Below, piece after piece: positions 23,601 to 34,670 of a stretch of DNA of 64,000 nt. The notes beneath the pieces were generated by a model. It saw only the letters and a list, made by a program, of their open reading frames with translations, was not told the origin of the DNA and ran no database searches. Source of the stretch: Lycorma delicatula (lineage: Eukaryota > Arthropoda > Insecta > Hemiptera > Fulgoridae); NCBI RefSeq assembly GCF_047948215.1, contig NC_134467.1, positions 39,554,520 to 39,618,519 on the forward strand. Direction: 5' to 3'. Positions within the stretch are counted from its first letter, which is position 1, and each line of letters opens with the position of its first letter. A program made the translations under genes and the position numbers.

Positions 23601-24180
23601 GCAATGTAGCTGGATCAGTTTACAACCGACAAAAATAGACTATTAGTAATAGCAGTGTTAAACGCGACGCTAAAATAACTGCAGTTCGAGCTGATTAGGT
23701 TTGATTTTAAGTCGCTCGCCCGGTATTACAATATTGAAAAAGCTGCTTCAGAAGACCTTGTATTTTTCTCAAAAGTCTGTATAAGTGTATATTTATTTAT
23801 ACATATATTCAAATATTAATCCTTTAGGCCTTTTTTTGAAAAAACGTGCTTAAATCAAAATATGAATTTATATAGCAATATGTGAATTTTTGTTTTGTAC
23901 CGGTAAATGATTCGTGTGATTTAGTAAATTAAAAATTCTGATGTTTTCCCGCATTTACATTTACGAACGGTAACATTTGTTAAGAAGTAAAAGTAAAATT
24001 AATATTTAATAAAAATTAAAAATTGTAATTATGTAGAAACGGATTTCTTCATTTGCGCGCGCGGGTGTGCGTGCGTGCGAACTATTGCATTACTGATAAA
24101 GACATATACACATATAGTTTTATCAAGCTGTAACATTAGATTTTATTAAATAATAGAAAGCTTCATCAACAACCTCTTTT
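23601..24180. other. AT-rich intergenic stretch
   Basis: Includes an alternating GC/GT tract at 24055-24080. Otherwise nothing recognised. Confidence 0.4.
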
Positions 24181-24250
24181 AAATAAATTTGTACCTTCAA
24201 AACTAGATTGTATGTTAGTTAAATCTAGTTTTGAAGGTACAAATTTATTT
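24181..24250. other. Perfect 29-bp hairpin with 12-base loop
   Basis: AAATAAATTTGTACCTTCAA plus nine bases (24181-24209) is exactly complementary to 24222-24250, around the loop GTATGTTAGTTA. A transcript of either strand would fold into a fully paired stem of microRNA-precursor size. The pairing stops sharply at both outer ends. Confidence 0.9.
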
Positions 24251-24960
24251 ACTGAAATACATAATTTGTGCTAGATTTAAAAAAATTCAGATTATAATAA
24301 AAGCGAAGTGTTCAATAAAAAAAATTAAATATAAATAAAATAAATGTAATAAGTAAATTCTTTATAGTAATAAATGCTTTAATAGAAAAACAATAGTTCG
24401 ATAGGCAATGATAAAATAAAACAATAATTTATAAATTGTATGGTTCATACGCTCTCAGAGGTAATTATTTTTTTGTTTAATTTTTTTGGGATGACGCATT
24501 AGTAACAACAACTGTCAGTCTGACTACTGTGTTGGCGGTGCGGGGTGAGAGGGGGGATGAAACAAATGCAGCAGGTGGCTAACTTCACTCTGATTGGCTA
24601 CCCACGTACAGTACTGGTCAGGCGATGGTACAACAATTCAAATACAACCGTAAATGTGCGTACGTGTGTGTGTATTTCTGTTGAATAACAAAGTTAATAT
24701 CCCTATTATATTTCTTATATAGACGTTCGATATAATTAAATTAAATCAAGATTTGTCGATCATTTTATATCTAGTAATCCCGTCTAAATTTTTTAAACGT
24801 TCAAGTTGATCGTCGCATCGAATTTACAAACTTTAAATAGACTTTTAGTGAAGAAATTATTTTATCATAAATGATGTTTTTAAAAAGATAATTTTATAAA
24901 ATGTAAACTATACACTTTATATTTTAATTTGTGTAATTAAATATATATGTATACATACAT
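24251..24960. other. Intergenic stretch with GC-rich patch
   Basis: A G-rich patch at 24520-24640 includes CTGATTGGCTACC (inverted CCAAT box) and could be a promoter for minus-strand transcription, but nothing confirms it. Confidence 0.3.
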
Positions 24961-25055
24961 AAGATGATTTAGGAGGAAAGAGAAATAATTTGGGAACAGA
25001 TTTTAGAGCTTGAAATTAAGAAGAAGGGTTCGTACAAACATATGTCCGAAAACAG
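24960..25055 (+). repeat. Solo terminal arm of the long-TIR element
   Basis: GATGATTTAGGAGGAAAGAG through ACATATGTCCGAAAAC matches the first 90 or so bases of the 20554-21795 element. No partner arm lies nearby. Confidence 0.7.
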
Positions 25056-25079
25056 TTTGTAATTTATAAATCAATAATT

Positions 25080-25580
25080 CTTTTTTCTATTTTATTTGGT
25101 AAATTATTTATCGGCCTATTAACCTAAAATTTATAAAGAAGCGTGTAACTTTTGCTTATTTTTGGGATACTATGTAGCCGGTCTTATAAATAGAAAATGC
25201 AGTACGTGATAAGAAAACAAAAATAATAACACTTATTTTAAGCTATATTAAAATAATATTAATATAAAAAAACTTACCTCCATCAATAATGAGGGTCATT
25301 AAACACCCAAAACAAAATAAACAACGTATAAGAAATAGTTAAACAAGAATGACCGCAGACACGAGGATCCAAATTGAACTGAATCGCCATCTGTAATGTC
25401 GGTTAGATTCCATAAGTTTTTGTTCTCTGCCACGCACGTTATTTCTCTGTCGATTCAAACAACGTCCGAACAACAAACCTGCAAAATAAATGATGAAAAT
25501 TAGCGCGCCAACTAAAATGTATTGCCTACACTGTACTGTTTCTCCTCTCATAATAACAACCGACAGTATAGCATTAATTT
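25080..25580 (-). CDS. Minus-strand unit B with a small membrane-protein-like frame
   Basis: The second copy of unit A. A minus-strand ATG frame (25551-25339, 70 codons) encodes ILVGALIFIIYFAGLLFG (residues 12-29, membrane-segment-like), a basic middle (RQRNNVRGREQK) and a second hydrophobic end (SSIWILVSAVILV) before a stop. Downstream, GGAG|GTAAGTTTTT (exon end 25278) matches the unit A donor exactly, so the transcript may be spliced with the stop either real or lying past a frameshift. Similarity to unit A is clear at DNA level (ACTTATTTTAAGCTATA, ATAATAACAC). Function unknown. It could equally be a noncoding first exon. Confidence 0.35.
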
Positions 25581-26385
25581 GAAAACTTTTAATTTTACAA
25601 AATAATAATTGAAACCAAATTTTCGCTTAAACCTATGTATACAAAGTTAAGAAAGGAACGTAACCAACGTTAAACTGTAATGTTAAGGTTTTCAGTTATT
25701 TCGTTTTACCTGATATTCAATTTACAGATATAATTTATACTCACGCATATTTTATTTTAATTAAAAAAAAAAAACTAGAGAGCGCCCGTTCATCTTTTTT
25801 ACTAAATATTGCTATTTTCTTTTAATATAAAAAAAAGTTTATAAAAAAACGTAATAGCGTAAATAAAAATTAAAATGTTACGTCACCACTTTAGTGTCAC
25901 ATAAAGTAGCATGATGCATGCCTGCTACACCAATGGTGTCGGGTTCGATTCCCTGTCAGGATCTGAACACAATTTTACAATAACTTAGACCATATCGTCT
26001 TTAGTAACTAATCACAGAGAAAAAAAAACAAAAAAAAAAAAAACAGGATCATTTATTTTAATATAGATAAGAAATATTAATGAGTACATAAGGGGGTTAT
26101 GATATAAAAGGATTATTTCTAAATTTATCTCAGCAAGCCGACTACCGTATTTCACAGTAGAGCCCAGCCCGTCTATAATACAAAAAAGCGCGCGAACACA
26201 AACGTGCAAACACACATTTAGTATGGATTTATCTCAAAAATTATACTTAGATATTACAAAGTAACTTATAATTTTTCGCGTCTCACTGCATTTTTGTAAT
26301 CGATTTGTCACCTCGGTAACGCAATAGTGAAACTGACTATACTGAAAGTCACAGGTAATTAATACTTCAGCACGTATCAACTAAT
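25581..26385. other. AT-rich stretch with one tRNA-like motif
   Basis: GTGTCGGGTTCGATTCCCTG (25937-25956) is a strong box B/T-arm match. No complete cloverleaf can be drawn. Confidence 0.4.
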
Positions 26386-26470
26386 CACCTCGCCAGTCGC
26401 CGAGGTGTAGTAGTAATGTCTTCCCTTTTTATCCGAAAGGTTCCGGGTTCATATCCCTGTCAGGCTTTAA
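26386..26470 (+). mobile_element. SINE-B head fragment
   Basis: CGCCGAGGTGTAGTAGTAAT (box A area) and GGTTCCGGGTTCATATCCCT (box B) keep the SINE-B order at 26400-26465. The tail is missing. Confidence 0.55.
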
Positions 26471-27880
26471 ATTTTAATTCGCTTTAGAATTGAAATACGG
26501 TACTTCTACACACAACCACCAACCTAATATTATGGTGAATATTTAATAACAATAAATTATTGAATTAAAATAGTATTATCGTTTCCGCGAGCAGAACAAG
26601 TTAGGTTTTTGTACTGGTCGAGTTAAAGCCTCATATAATTTCCAGTTCGTTTCGTTATAATTTCTTAAACGTCCTGTATTAAAAAAAAAATTTGGAATTT
26701 TTTTTAAAGAAGATTAAATTTTTGTATTAAATTTATATTTAATTTTTAGGGTACGGTTACAGCTCGGGAATCACTCCATATATGTAATACTTGTAGGGAG
26801 TTTTATGCGTTAAAAAAAAAATTAAATTCTAGATTCGATTATAGAGATGTTATCAATTGCACGCATAATCGTTATAAAAAAAAAATAAATTTAAGCTCAA
26901 TTTGATTACCACAGAGTTGAATTTTTCTGATGTAAGTTTCTTTAAAAATAAGTTCGTAAAAAGATTAAAAACGAAAGAAAAAGGATTTAAATAATGAAAA
27001 TCTGGAGGTTCGATTCTCAGTTTAAAAAAAAAAAAAGACTGACAAATAGAAAGTCGCGATTTCGATTCTTCGTTTCCGCACAAAATCACATACTTAACGT
27101 TAAAATAAATATTACATAACGTTAAAGAATAGACTTGATCTTCCCCCAAAACATTGTTTTACTTTATTTAACAGTTTCATTCAAAAATACTGTTTATTAA
27201 CGATAAAAAAACAATATTTAAAAAATCGAGAGATATGCGGGTTCAATTCCCGGTTTGGATAGTAAGTAGTTCAATTCGTAATGTATATCCGAGTATCAAT
27301 ATTAAAAAAAATCTAAGTTGAAGATCCTGGGTTCGACTATCACAACATAATCCTTTTCAAAACAATCGCATTTATAATATTTATAAAATATTTCGCCTAG
27401 AATCAATTTAGTCTCCATACAGTTAAATTTATTTATTTAGAGCTAATTAAAAAAAAACAAAAAAGGATATTGAAGAACTAAGTTTCGATATTATTGACTT
27501 ACATCCGTGCTGCTTATACGTGTATTTAAAATACAAAATAAATAAATAAAAATGATAAAAAAAAATAAAAATGCCGGGTGGTGTGAGAAAAAAAAATGAA
27601 CCGAAAGACTCTATTTTAGTCAGTATTATAAATTCGTTAATTATTATACTGTTAAAATTGCTTTATGCAGTTTAACCTTCAACACAGCTGTTGTGAAGGG
27701 TGGGGGTACCACTCGTAGCAACGGGATTGTAGACAGCCGTCGCCGAGCAGTTCCGCAGATGATGCAGTATGATTTATATAAGTTATGTTACACTAAATAA
27801 CCAGCTTTTTTTTTTATTAATTTATTTTACTCGTATTGACAACATACACAGTATCTACAATTTTTTTCATTTCCACAGCG
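26471..27880. other. AT-rich stretch with repeated box-B-like motifs
   Basis: Isolated T-arm-like motifs occur at 27006 (GAGGTTCGATTCTCAG), 27060 (TTTCGATTCTTCG), 27238 (CGGGTTCAATTCCCGG, a perfect 5-bp T-stem) and 27327 (CTGGGTTCGACTATC). None has a convincing full tRNA. A GC-rich patch lies at 27690-27760. Confidence 0.45.
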
Positions 27881-27882
27881 CC

Positions 27883-28000
27883 AACCGTTATGTATTGCAT
27901 CACAGGATGAGATGAGATGGCAATTTTGTAGCGTGTGAAAATGCCATGCCTCATCGGAATTCGAACCCGGGACCTCCGGATAAAAGGCCCCGCAATTAGT
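27883..28000 (-). mobile_element. SINE-B copy (partial)
   Basis: Complementary strand: box B GTTCGAATTCCGATG, then the middle CATTTTCACACGCTACAAAA and the tail. The head is lost beyond the anticodon area. Confidence 0.75.
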
Positions 28001-28695
28001 CGAAAAATGTTTGAGATATGGAGGTTCGAATAATCGACGTTTTAATAAACATTAATCTCAGATTATATTTAATTTGAATCACAATTTTGTAACAAGAAAA
28101 TCTCTGATAATTCGAGTACTTAAACAAGCAATAGTTTATGTAAATTTTACGGATAAATAAAATATGTAATCCGGTTAACCGAGAGTCGTATGTATAAAAT
28201 CAGTGATTATTTTACTAATTGTATTATAACAACATAAAAAAAATTAAAATAAACAAAAAAGTTATCAAGTATGATTTTTAAGTTTTTAACACTAATACAT
28301 AATCGATAAATATCAAAGTTCATTGACCTTATTGTCAAACAAAGAATTTAACACGATTTTTTTTTTTTAATATATAAATATAAATAATAGTAAAATAATA
28401 ATATGATTCATTATTAAATTTAAAAAAAAAATAAATAATAAAAATTTTACAAAAATATTAAAAATTATTTTTTTCATTCATCTTCCTTACTGGTTAGCTT
28501 GGAAGATGTGTTCTATGTGTTGAATAACTCAAACGCAACGCAGTAAATTAACTGATGCCGATCTTGGCTGCCAAAGGGCCAGGGGGGAAGGAAAACTCAG
28601 GTTAATTGGCAACATGGCACCTGTTGTAGTCACAATGTTAGAGCTGCGATTATATACCACTCCGTATTAAGAATAGTATTAGAAGAGAAGAGAAG
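28001..28695. other. AT-rich stretch, nothing recognised
   Basis: One box-B-like GGAGGTTCGAATAATC at 28019. A moderately GC-rich patch at 28540-28660 has no open frame. Confidence 0.4.
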
Positions 28696-28698
28696 TAA

Positions 28699-28862
28699 GA
28701 GAGAGAGAGAGAGAGAGAGACCCTCTGTCTCGCTTCCTCTCCATCATTGATCCCCCTACCAAACCCTCTCTCAATTTCTCTCCATCACCCTCGCTCTCTC
28801 ACTCGACCCCTCTCTCTCCCAGTCACTCTCTCACTCTCCCCCTCCGTCAATCTCTCTCGCTG
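28699..28862. repeat. (GA)n microsatellite followed by a CT-rich tract
   Basis: About eleven GA units to 28720, then 140 bases dominated by CTCTC with CCC interruptions: a strand switch from purine to pyrimidine repeats. Confidence 0.9.
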
Positions 28863-29735
28863 TATGCGGTGGGCTACTTAAACATGTTTGTATTTTTTCA
28901 ATTTTCTCACTCAAAGTGCATTTTTACAAAAACTTTGTAATAAAAAAATTGACCGTTAAGGTTTTCGACACTTTTTAAATTTATTAATGCCATCCCGTTC
29001 GTGAAAAAGCTTTAAAAAATTTCTCGTTGGAATTATAACAAAAAAACGGTAACTGTAAATGAAAAATTTACGTAAAATTTAACCTCTGATCCAAAGATTT
29101 TTCCCGACGAGAAGAAAAGTTACAACGTCGTTTGTAGTAATAAAAAATTACGCGTATAGAATTTTATTTCGAAAATACGAGTACATCGTTAAATTATGTT
29201 ACTTCATAAATTGTTAGCTTAAAAAATATAAAGTAAACACGGGAAATGTTAAATATAAAAATTTGTAATGACTGTTTGTTGTATATATGTCGTACACTTT
29301 TTACGAATAATTTCTGCTTTAAATACTATGTACGCTTCATTATTAAGATATATGACAATTACCCGGGGTCGAACTCAGAACCTCACATAAATTATAAATA
29401 TCGGTCGCCTTCTACAAACTCGCTACCGATGTTTTTTTCTTTTCTTACGATTAATTATTGTTAAATATATATGTTAAATAAAAAATACGCCGATAGATTT
29501 CTAAAAATATTTTTACGAATTTATTAAAATGATTATTTGTAGCTTTCTTTCCTATCAAAAATTATTTTTTTCAAATTTTTGTGTTATTCCCGAGAATACA
29601 TTCATTTATGAATATTTAACGACATTAACTAAGATCGGTGAAGAAACGGTAAGCTATTTTGGGTGTCGAACCCAGGAGCTATCTAATATATCACTCACGA
29701 AATACCCTTTGCTTATATCAGTTTAGTTAAATATA
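28863..29735. other. AT-rich stretch with two inverted tRNA-like motifs
   Basis: Complement of 29360-29382 gives GTTCTGAGTTCGACCCCGGG, and complement of 29658-29675 gives CTCCTGGGTTCGACACCC. Both are good box B matches with weak box A-like sequence upstream. No gene. Confidence 0.45.
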
Positions 29736-29739
29736 TACA

Positions 29740-30115
29740 CCGTTAATGGCCAAATAACCTAAAATAAAACCATATAACTTGTTTCTCTTTATTTATTTAT
29801 TATTATTAAATTTATTAATTTATTTTGTAAAAATCAATCGGCGTTAACTGGAATCTAACATTTTTAATCTAATAAATAATTTGGGTAATACATACACAGA
29901 ATAAAACAACTGCCAATTATGGTTTAAAAAATTGTAATAATATTAACAAAATAAATAAAACTCACCTTAAATCAGTAATAAGGAATATCTCAATAAAAAG
30001 ATGAAATTTGGATGACGTTACATGTTAGGTTAAGCAACAATGTTAACTGGAGGCATTAATTCCACTACGTATTCAGTCGCCTATCTACCGATAATTCCCG
30101 CCAATAACTAACTAC
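29740..30115 (-). other. Minus-strand unit C (third, most diverged copy)
   Basis: Shares GGCCAAATAACCTAAAATAA with the 19095 and 25105 regions of units A and B, and on the minus strand TTACTGATTTAAG|GTGAGT (exon end 29966) sits where A and B have their donor. The upstream coding frame is not conserved, so it may be a decayed copy or noncoding. Confidence 0.35.
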
Positions 30116-31180
30116 AAGACAAAACATCTCGGTGAATTTCTTTAGTTACACAACACATAATGCTTCTCATCGTCTCCCCACTCCGGAATGACGTCATCGA
30201 TAGACTATTTTAAACGACAAAAAATTATTCAATCTAAAATTTGGTTCGCAAACTGTTTCATTCATCATGAAAATTTTTTAACATTAGATCATCCATCATT
30301 ACACGTCGTCTAATATTAAATTGATTTAAAAATTTACTATCAATGTTGCCGAACTTATAATTAGATAAAATATTAAAGAGAATAAATTTTCACTTAAAAC
30401 TATAAATGGAGAACAGCCAACCGTACACAAAGGGGTTATAACGAGATTCTTACTTATTATTTAATTACATGTAATAATCATTTTATATACGTAATCAAGT
30501 TCAATATATAGTGCAATACAATTTTGTTATTACGTATTACTATATTTTTTTAATTTCAAATCAGGAATTAAAAAAAACAGTATTAATCTTTTTTAGATGT
30601 AACATGATTCCGTGTTATTAAAGAGGTAGCTTTACCTGCTAGACTAAAAGTTCCAGATTCGATACCCGGTTACATCTAGGAAATAGGACCTCAGAAATGG
30701 GTCAGAAAAAACAGAAAAAGATTAACCGGATTAAAAAAAAACTGAAGGTACTGGGTTCGGCTCTTTGAATTAACGTTTTTTTTTTAATATTCATCTTAAT
30801 TTGCACATAAAAATAATTCTTAACCCGACAAGAAATTCAAAACTTTAAGCTGTTTTATTTTATATTTTTGACTTTATTTCCTGCCACTGGGTAAAGGGAT
30901 ATATAAAAGCGATAAGACTGTTAAACTTGAATGTACGTGACTGGAGTGAGGAACGGTTACATAACTGTGTACAGCAACAAAAACGTTGATGAGACAGGGC
31001 GGCAACGAACTTTTATCTTCATCACGTATTATAAAAACAAATATTCATAATCTATTTTATTTTAAATAATTTATTAATATCAATTGACAATATTAATATC
31101 CAGTTATTTTTTTCTCTTTAATAATAAAATAAGGATGGCAGTTAACGGTTTGGAAAGAAACATAGTTATTATTACTTTTT
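30116..31180. other. AT-rich stretch with tRNA-like motifs
   Basis: Box-B-like TTCCAGATTCGATACCCGG at 30651-30669 and CTGGGTTCGGCTC at 30751-30763. GC-richer patch at 30945-31010. No gene. Confidence 0.4.
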
Positions 31181-31185
31181 TTTTT

Positions 31186-31337
31186 TTTTTAACCTCCGGG
31201 ATCACCGTTAGGTATTACTTTCAGAGAATAGGATGAATGATTTGTAGCGTGTGTGAAAATGGCATGCCTGACCGGGATTCGAACCCGGGATCTCCGGATG
31301 AAAGGCCGAGACGCTACCACTCGCGTCACGGAGGCCG
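31186..31337 (-). mobile_element. SINE-B, best-preserved copy
   Basis: On the minus strand the head GGCCTCCGTGACGCGAGTGG (box A-like), a 5-bp T-stem with loop CCGGGTTCGAATCCCGG, then CATTTTCACACACGCTACAA, CATTCATCCTATTCTCTGAA and the tail CCCGGAGGTT followed by the T-run complement. The head looks like a tRNA about 72 bases long, but its acceptor ends no longer pair fully, so this is a SINE and not a working tRNA gene. Confidence 0.85.
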
Positions 31338-31544
31338 ATTACACTTAGTATACTTGATTACTTTTTTTTATAATCGTAATTTATTTTTCTCGGAAAACCA
31401 CAAAAAAAATTAATTTAAAATAATGTAATTCTAAAATAAAATAAAAGTTTAAAGCAATTTTTTTTTTTTTAATTTTGATTACAATTAAAAAATACGTTTA
31501 TAATAAATTATATTGAAAGTAGTTTAAAAGTGTTATAATATAAA
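31338..31544. other. AT-rich spacer
   Basis: Nothing recognised. Confidence 0.5.
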
Positions 31545-32165
31545 AAAAAAACTCTTTCGGCAAGCCGGAAGGCGAAGGTAGATTTCACCGGTGCTAAATA
31601 GGGGATAAAAAAGATTTCCACCTTAATGTTAAGAAAAACTTCATATTTACTCCATACAAAAATAATTTGCATGTGAAAAAAAGTTTCACATGTTTAGCGT
31701 ACGACAATTTTAGCCCATCTTACAATTCCAGCAATATTTTGGTCGTCCCTTGCCGTAAGGGTTGGTCATATCAAAAATTGTTTCGGACAAAAGTTTTAGG
31801 TAATGTTTAGAGGAATAACGATCACTTTAAACCGATTCGATAATTGTGCCTATTAAGGGAGGTATGATTTTTGTCTTCAAAACCCCATTTTTTCCACCCC
31901 ATGGGCCAATCGTTGGTGATATCAAAAAACTTTACTTACATATATTTTAGGCCCTTAAATGAACTTGAACAGAAGTTCAATATTTAACTTAATAAGAAAG
32001 TTATAGCGATGTTTTGTTTTTTCGAAAAACCCACCCCATTTCCACTTCCATAGTCCGATTTTTCCCATTAACGAACTCGATCGAGATTTTGGGCAGTTAT
32101 ATTTTATGTATCAATTTGAAAGTGATTGGCGCAAAATTACGGCAGTTATCGTCCATAATATAAAA
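31545..32165 (-). repeat. Repeat family B, inverted copy
   Basis: Complement of 2050-2665 in order, from GGCAAGCCGGAAGGCGAAGG to AAGTGATTGGCGCAAAATTA. Substitutions are spread evenly, with no conserved frame. Confidence 0.75.
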
Positions 32166-32184
32166 TAAGTGAAATATATATATA

Positions 32185-32490
32185 CTTATGATATATCGTT
32201 GAAAAGCTCTCAGTGAGGGCTTATTACTCCCAATTTTTTGGATTTTCGGCACTTTTTGTTCAGTCGATTGCAATCAAAAGGGATAGTGTACAACTAGATG
32301 TTACAACAGTCCTAAATAAAAAATGACAATAATCTAAAGCTAATCGTTTTTGAGTTATGCGAGATACATACAAACAGACGTCACGCCAAAACTAGTAAAA
32401 ATGGATTCAGGGATGGTCAAAACGGATATTTCCACTGAAATCTGAAAATTTTTCACGATCATAATATACTTTCTTTACTTCGTACAAGGA
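32185..32490 (+). repeat. Repeat family A, 3' half with intact terminus
   Basis: Begins at the conserved ATATATCGTTGAAAAGCTCT block and runs to CTTTACTTCGTACAAGGAAT. The last 11 bases (CGTACAAGGAA) are the inverted form of the family start TTCCTTGTACG in the copy at 9355. Confidence 0.8.
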
Positions 32491-33749
32491 ATTAAAAACT
32501 ATTAACTCGAAAATTAAAACTAATGAATTCAGTAATCTGTATTATTAATATAAGGAAGTAATAATACATAAAAAACTAACATTAGTAAAATAAAAAGATG
32601 GCTCTGAACAAAATTTACTTCCTGTGATAACTTTGTACGTAGTGATGATTGTGAGGGAGTGTGCACGTGAATGGGACAAGATAGCAAAATTTCTAGAATG
32701 TTCCCAGTCTCGTCCTTCCATCGGTTCGCGCCATAATTCGTCAACAAAAAAGAACTACGTGTGTCAAAATGTGTTACGTTGATGAAAAATTATATCTGTT
32801 TATAATATTATTACCTGTTCCATTACATAAAGCAATGTAGAGAAAATAAACCAAACTTATATATATATAATCTAATCTTTTCTTTCTGATAATTTGTTAA
32901 ATTAGTATTACTGTTATTAACGATTAAAGTTGTCAAATACACCAAATAATATTTCTTTACGATTTGTAGCGTCGTTATTAAAGCCGTATCAAACTTTGTT
33001 TACTTGATTATTTGTATTTGGCGAACATTATTAATATTTAGGAATATTTTAAACGAATCTAAACGACCGTTCAGAAAAGAATTCAACATTTAAACCAGGT
33101 AAGTTCTTTTAAAATTCTTATAAAATTTATATATAGATTACTTTATACATAATAAAAATAATTTGCTTTCAAGTAAGTTATACATTTCTCTTTTAGTATA
33201 CACTAAAAGAGAGGTTTCCGATTCTTTTGTAGACTAAATTTTTTGTATTTAATTTCTATTTAAATGTCCTCTAATAATTGCTACTTATTAATTATTTCGG
33301 GTGTCAATATTTTATTTAAATTCTGTTTTTTGTTTTTAAAAAAAATTTAGATTTCTGTTAATAATAAAATCTTTTATCTGTGTCTGCATTTGATGATTAA
33401 TAAATTAGCTATATATTTTAAAAAGGTAAAATGGCCTTTATTGTTACATGAAATACTTTAAAAATATTTTATCGCTTTTTTTAAACTTACATTGATGTGT
33501 TTTGCAGATCAAAACGGTCGGTTTTTATGTTAGGTGGTCATATTTATTATTAATTTTTTTTGCAACAAAAATTTATTTTGATTTTTTAAAATATTTTTTA
33601 TTAAGCGTGATAACTTACAATTGTACAATGAATGCAACTTTTAAAATTCACCTGCATGATTAGCTAAATAACATAGCCAACAGTTTATCAAATCTACGGG
33701 GCGGGTAGTAGCGCCTTTCTCTGCAATCCCGAAAAGTTTTGAATTCAAA

Positions 33750-33761
<12 letters not shown>
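32491..33761. other. AT-rich intergenic stretch
   Basis: Contains an 11-bp hairpin at 33187-33212 (TCTCTTTTAGT/ACTAAAAGAGA, loop ATAC) and a GC-richer patch at 32640-32750. No gene recognised. Confidence 0.4.
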
Positions 33762-33802
<41 letters not shown>

Positions 33803-33820
33803 CGCGCGCGCGCGCGCGCG
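33762..33820. repeat. (TA)n(TG)n(CG)n compound alternating repeat
   Basis: Three consecutive alternating dinucleotide tracts, all purine-pyrimidine alternating for nearly 60 bases. Confidence 0.97.
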
Positions 33821-33917
33821 AGCAATCGTTTTGACTATTGTGGAAAACGAGCGTTCATTAGTACATGTTAGTACCTAGTCGCCTCCGACTAGGTTATATA
33901 TTATATCAACATAACCT

Positions 33918-34256
33918 TTTGTTTTCTCTTGTTTAACCTCCGGATCAACCGTTAGGTATTGCTTCAGAGGATGAGATGAATCATTTGTAGCGTGTGTGAA
34001 AATGCCATGCCTTTCTTTTTCCTGTTTAGCCTCCGGTAATTACCGTTCAGATAATACTTCAAAGGATGATACGCATAAGAGTAAATGAAGTGTAGTCTTG
34101 TACAGTCTCAGTTCGACCATTCCTGAGATGTGTGGTTAATTGAAACCCAACCACCAAAGAACACCGGTATCCACGATCTAGTATTCAAATGCGTGTAAAA
34201 ATAACTGGCTTTACTAGGACTTGAACGCTGTAACTCTCGACTTTCCAAATCAGCTG
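33918..34256 (-). mobile_element. Chimeric SINE (SINE-A body fused to SINE-B tail)
   Basis: Minus strand: starts inside SINE-A at CAGCTGATTTGG-type sequence, runs through the complete SINE-A tail (ACCGGAGGCTAAACAGGAAA), then continues directly into the SINE-B 3' part (GGCATGGCATTTTCACACAC ... CCGGAGGTTAAACAAG). TATCAACATAACCT flanks the whole at 33904-33917 and 34257-34270, a perfect 14-bp duplication, so the fusion inserted as one unit. Confidence 0.85.
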
Positions 34257-34410
34257 TATCAACATAACCTAACCGAACTTACATAACTTAAGTAAGCTAC
34301 CCTCTTATAACTTATGTTAAATACATATTTTATGAATACCCTCTTATAACTAATGTTAAATACATATTTTATGAATGTTGTATGGAGAATATGTAAAATG
34401 ATCGGAATAC

Positions 34411-34665
34411 TTAATAGATCGCTATATATTTGCTAAATTCTTCAACAATGGAGGCGATTATACGTATTAATAGTTTATATACGTACGTGTAGGTGATTAT
34501 ACGCACAAATATGTTTAATAGTGCTTTAAACCACTTAAAAACTTGAGCTTGTGACAGAGCATCATTTCCATACGCCCGTTTTAATTTTGAAAAAGTTTCA
34601 GTAGCAGTCTCACAGAGTTTAACACAAAACTTAATTGCACAACGGTTGCTCATAATTAGTATCAC
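34411..34665 (-). pseudogene. Mariner transposase N-terminal fragment
   Basis: Minus-strand frame starting MSNRCAIKFCVKLCETATET then KLKRAYGNDALSQAQVFKWF (residues 5-47 of the frame). This is the first helix-turn-helix of mariner transposases, which binds the terminal repeat. After FKWFKALL the similarity stops and the frame is unrelated. It may derive from the same kind of element as 1490-2050 but is not contiguous with it. Confidence 0.75.
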
Positions 34666-34670
34666 TCATT

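Noticed and set aside
27690..27760. GC-rich patch as a promoter or CpG island
   Set aside because: Too short, with no start element or downstream exon that can be supported.
31265..31337. Functional tRNA gene on the minus strand
   Set aside because: The T-arm is perfect but the acceptor ends do not pair fully and the sequence continues into a SINE body with relatives elsewhere.
32691..32703. TTCTAGAATGTTC, a match to a heat-shock element
   Set aside because: A nine-base consensus is expected about once by chance in a window this size, and no gene start is nearby.
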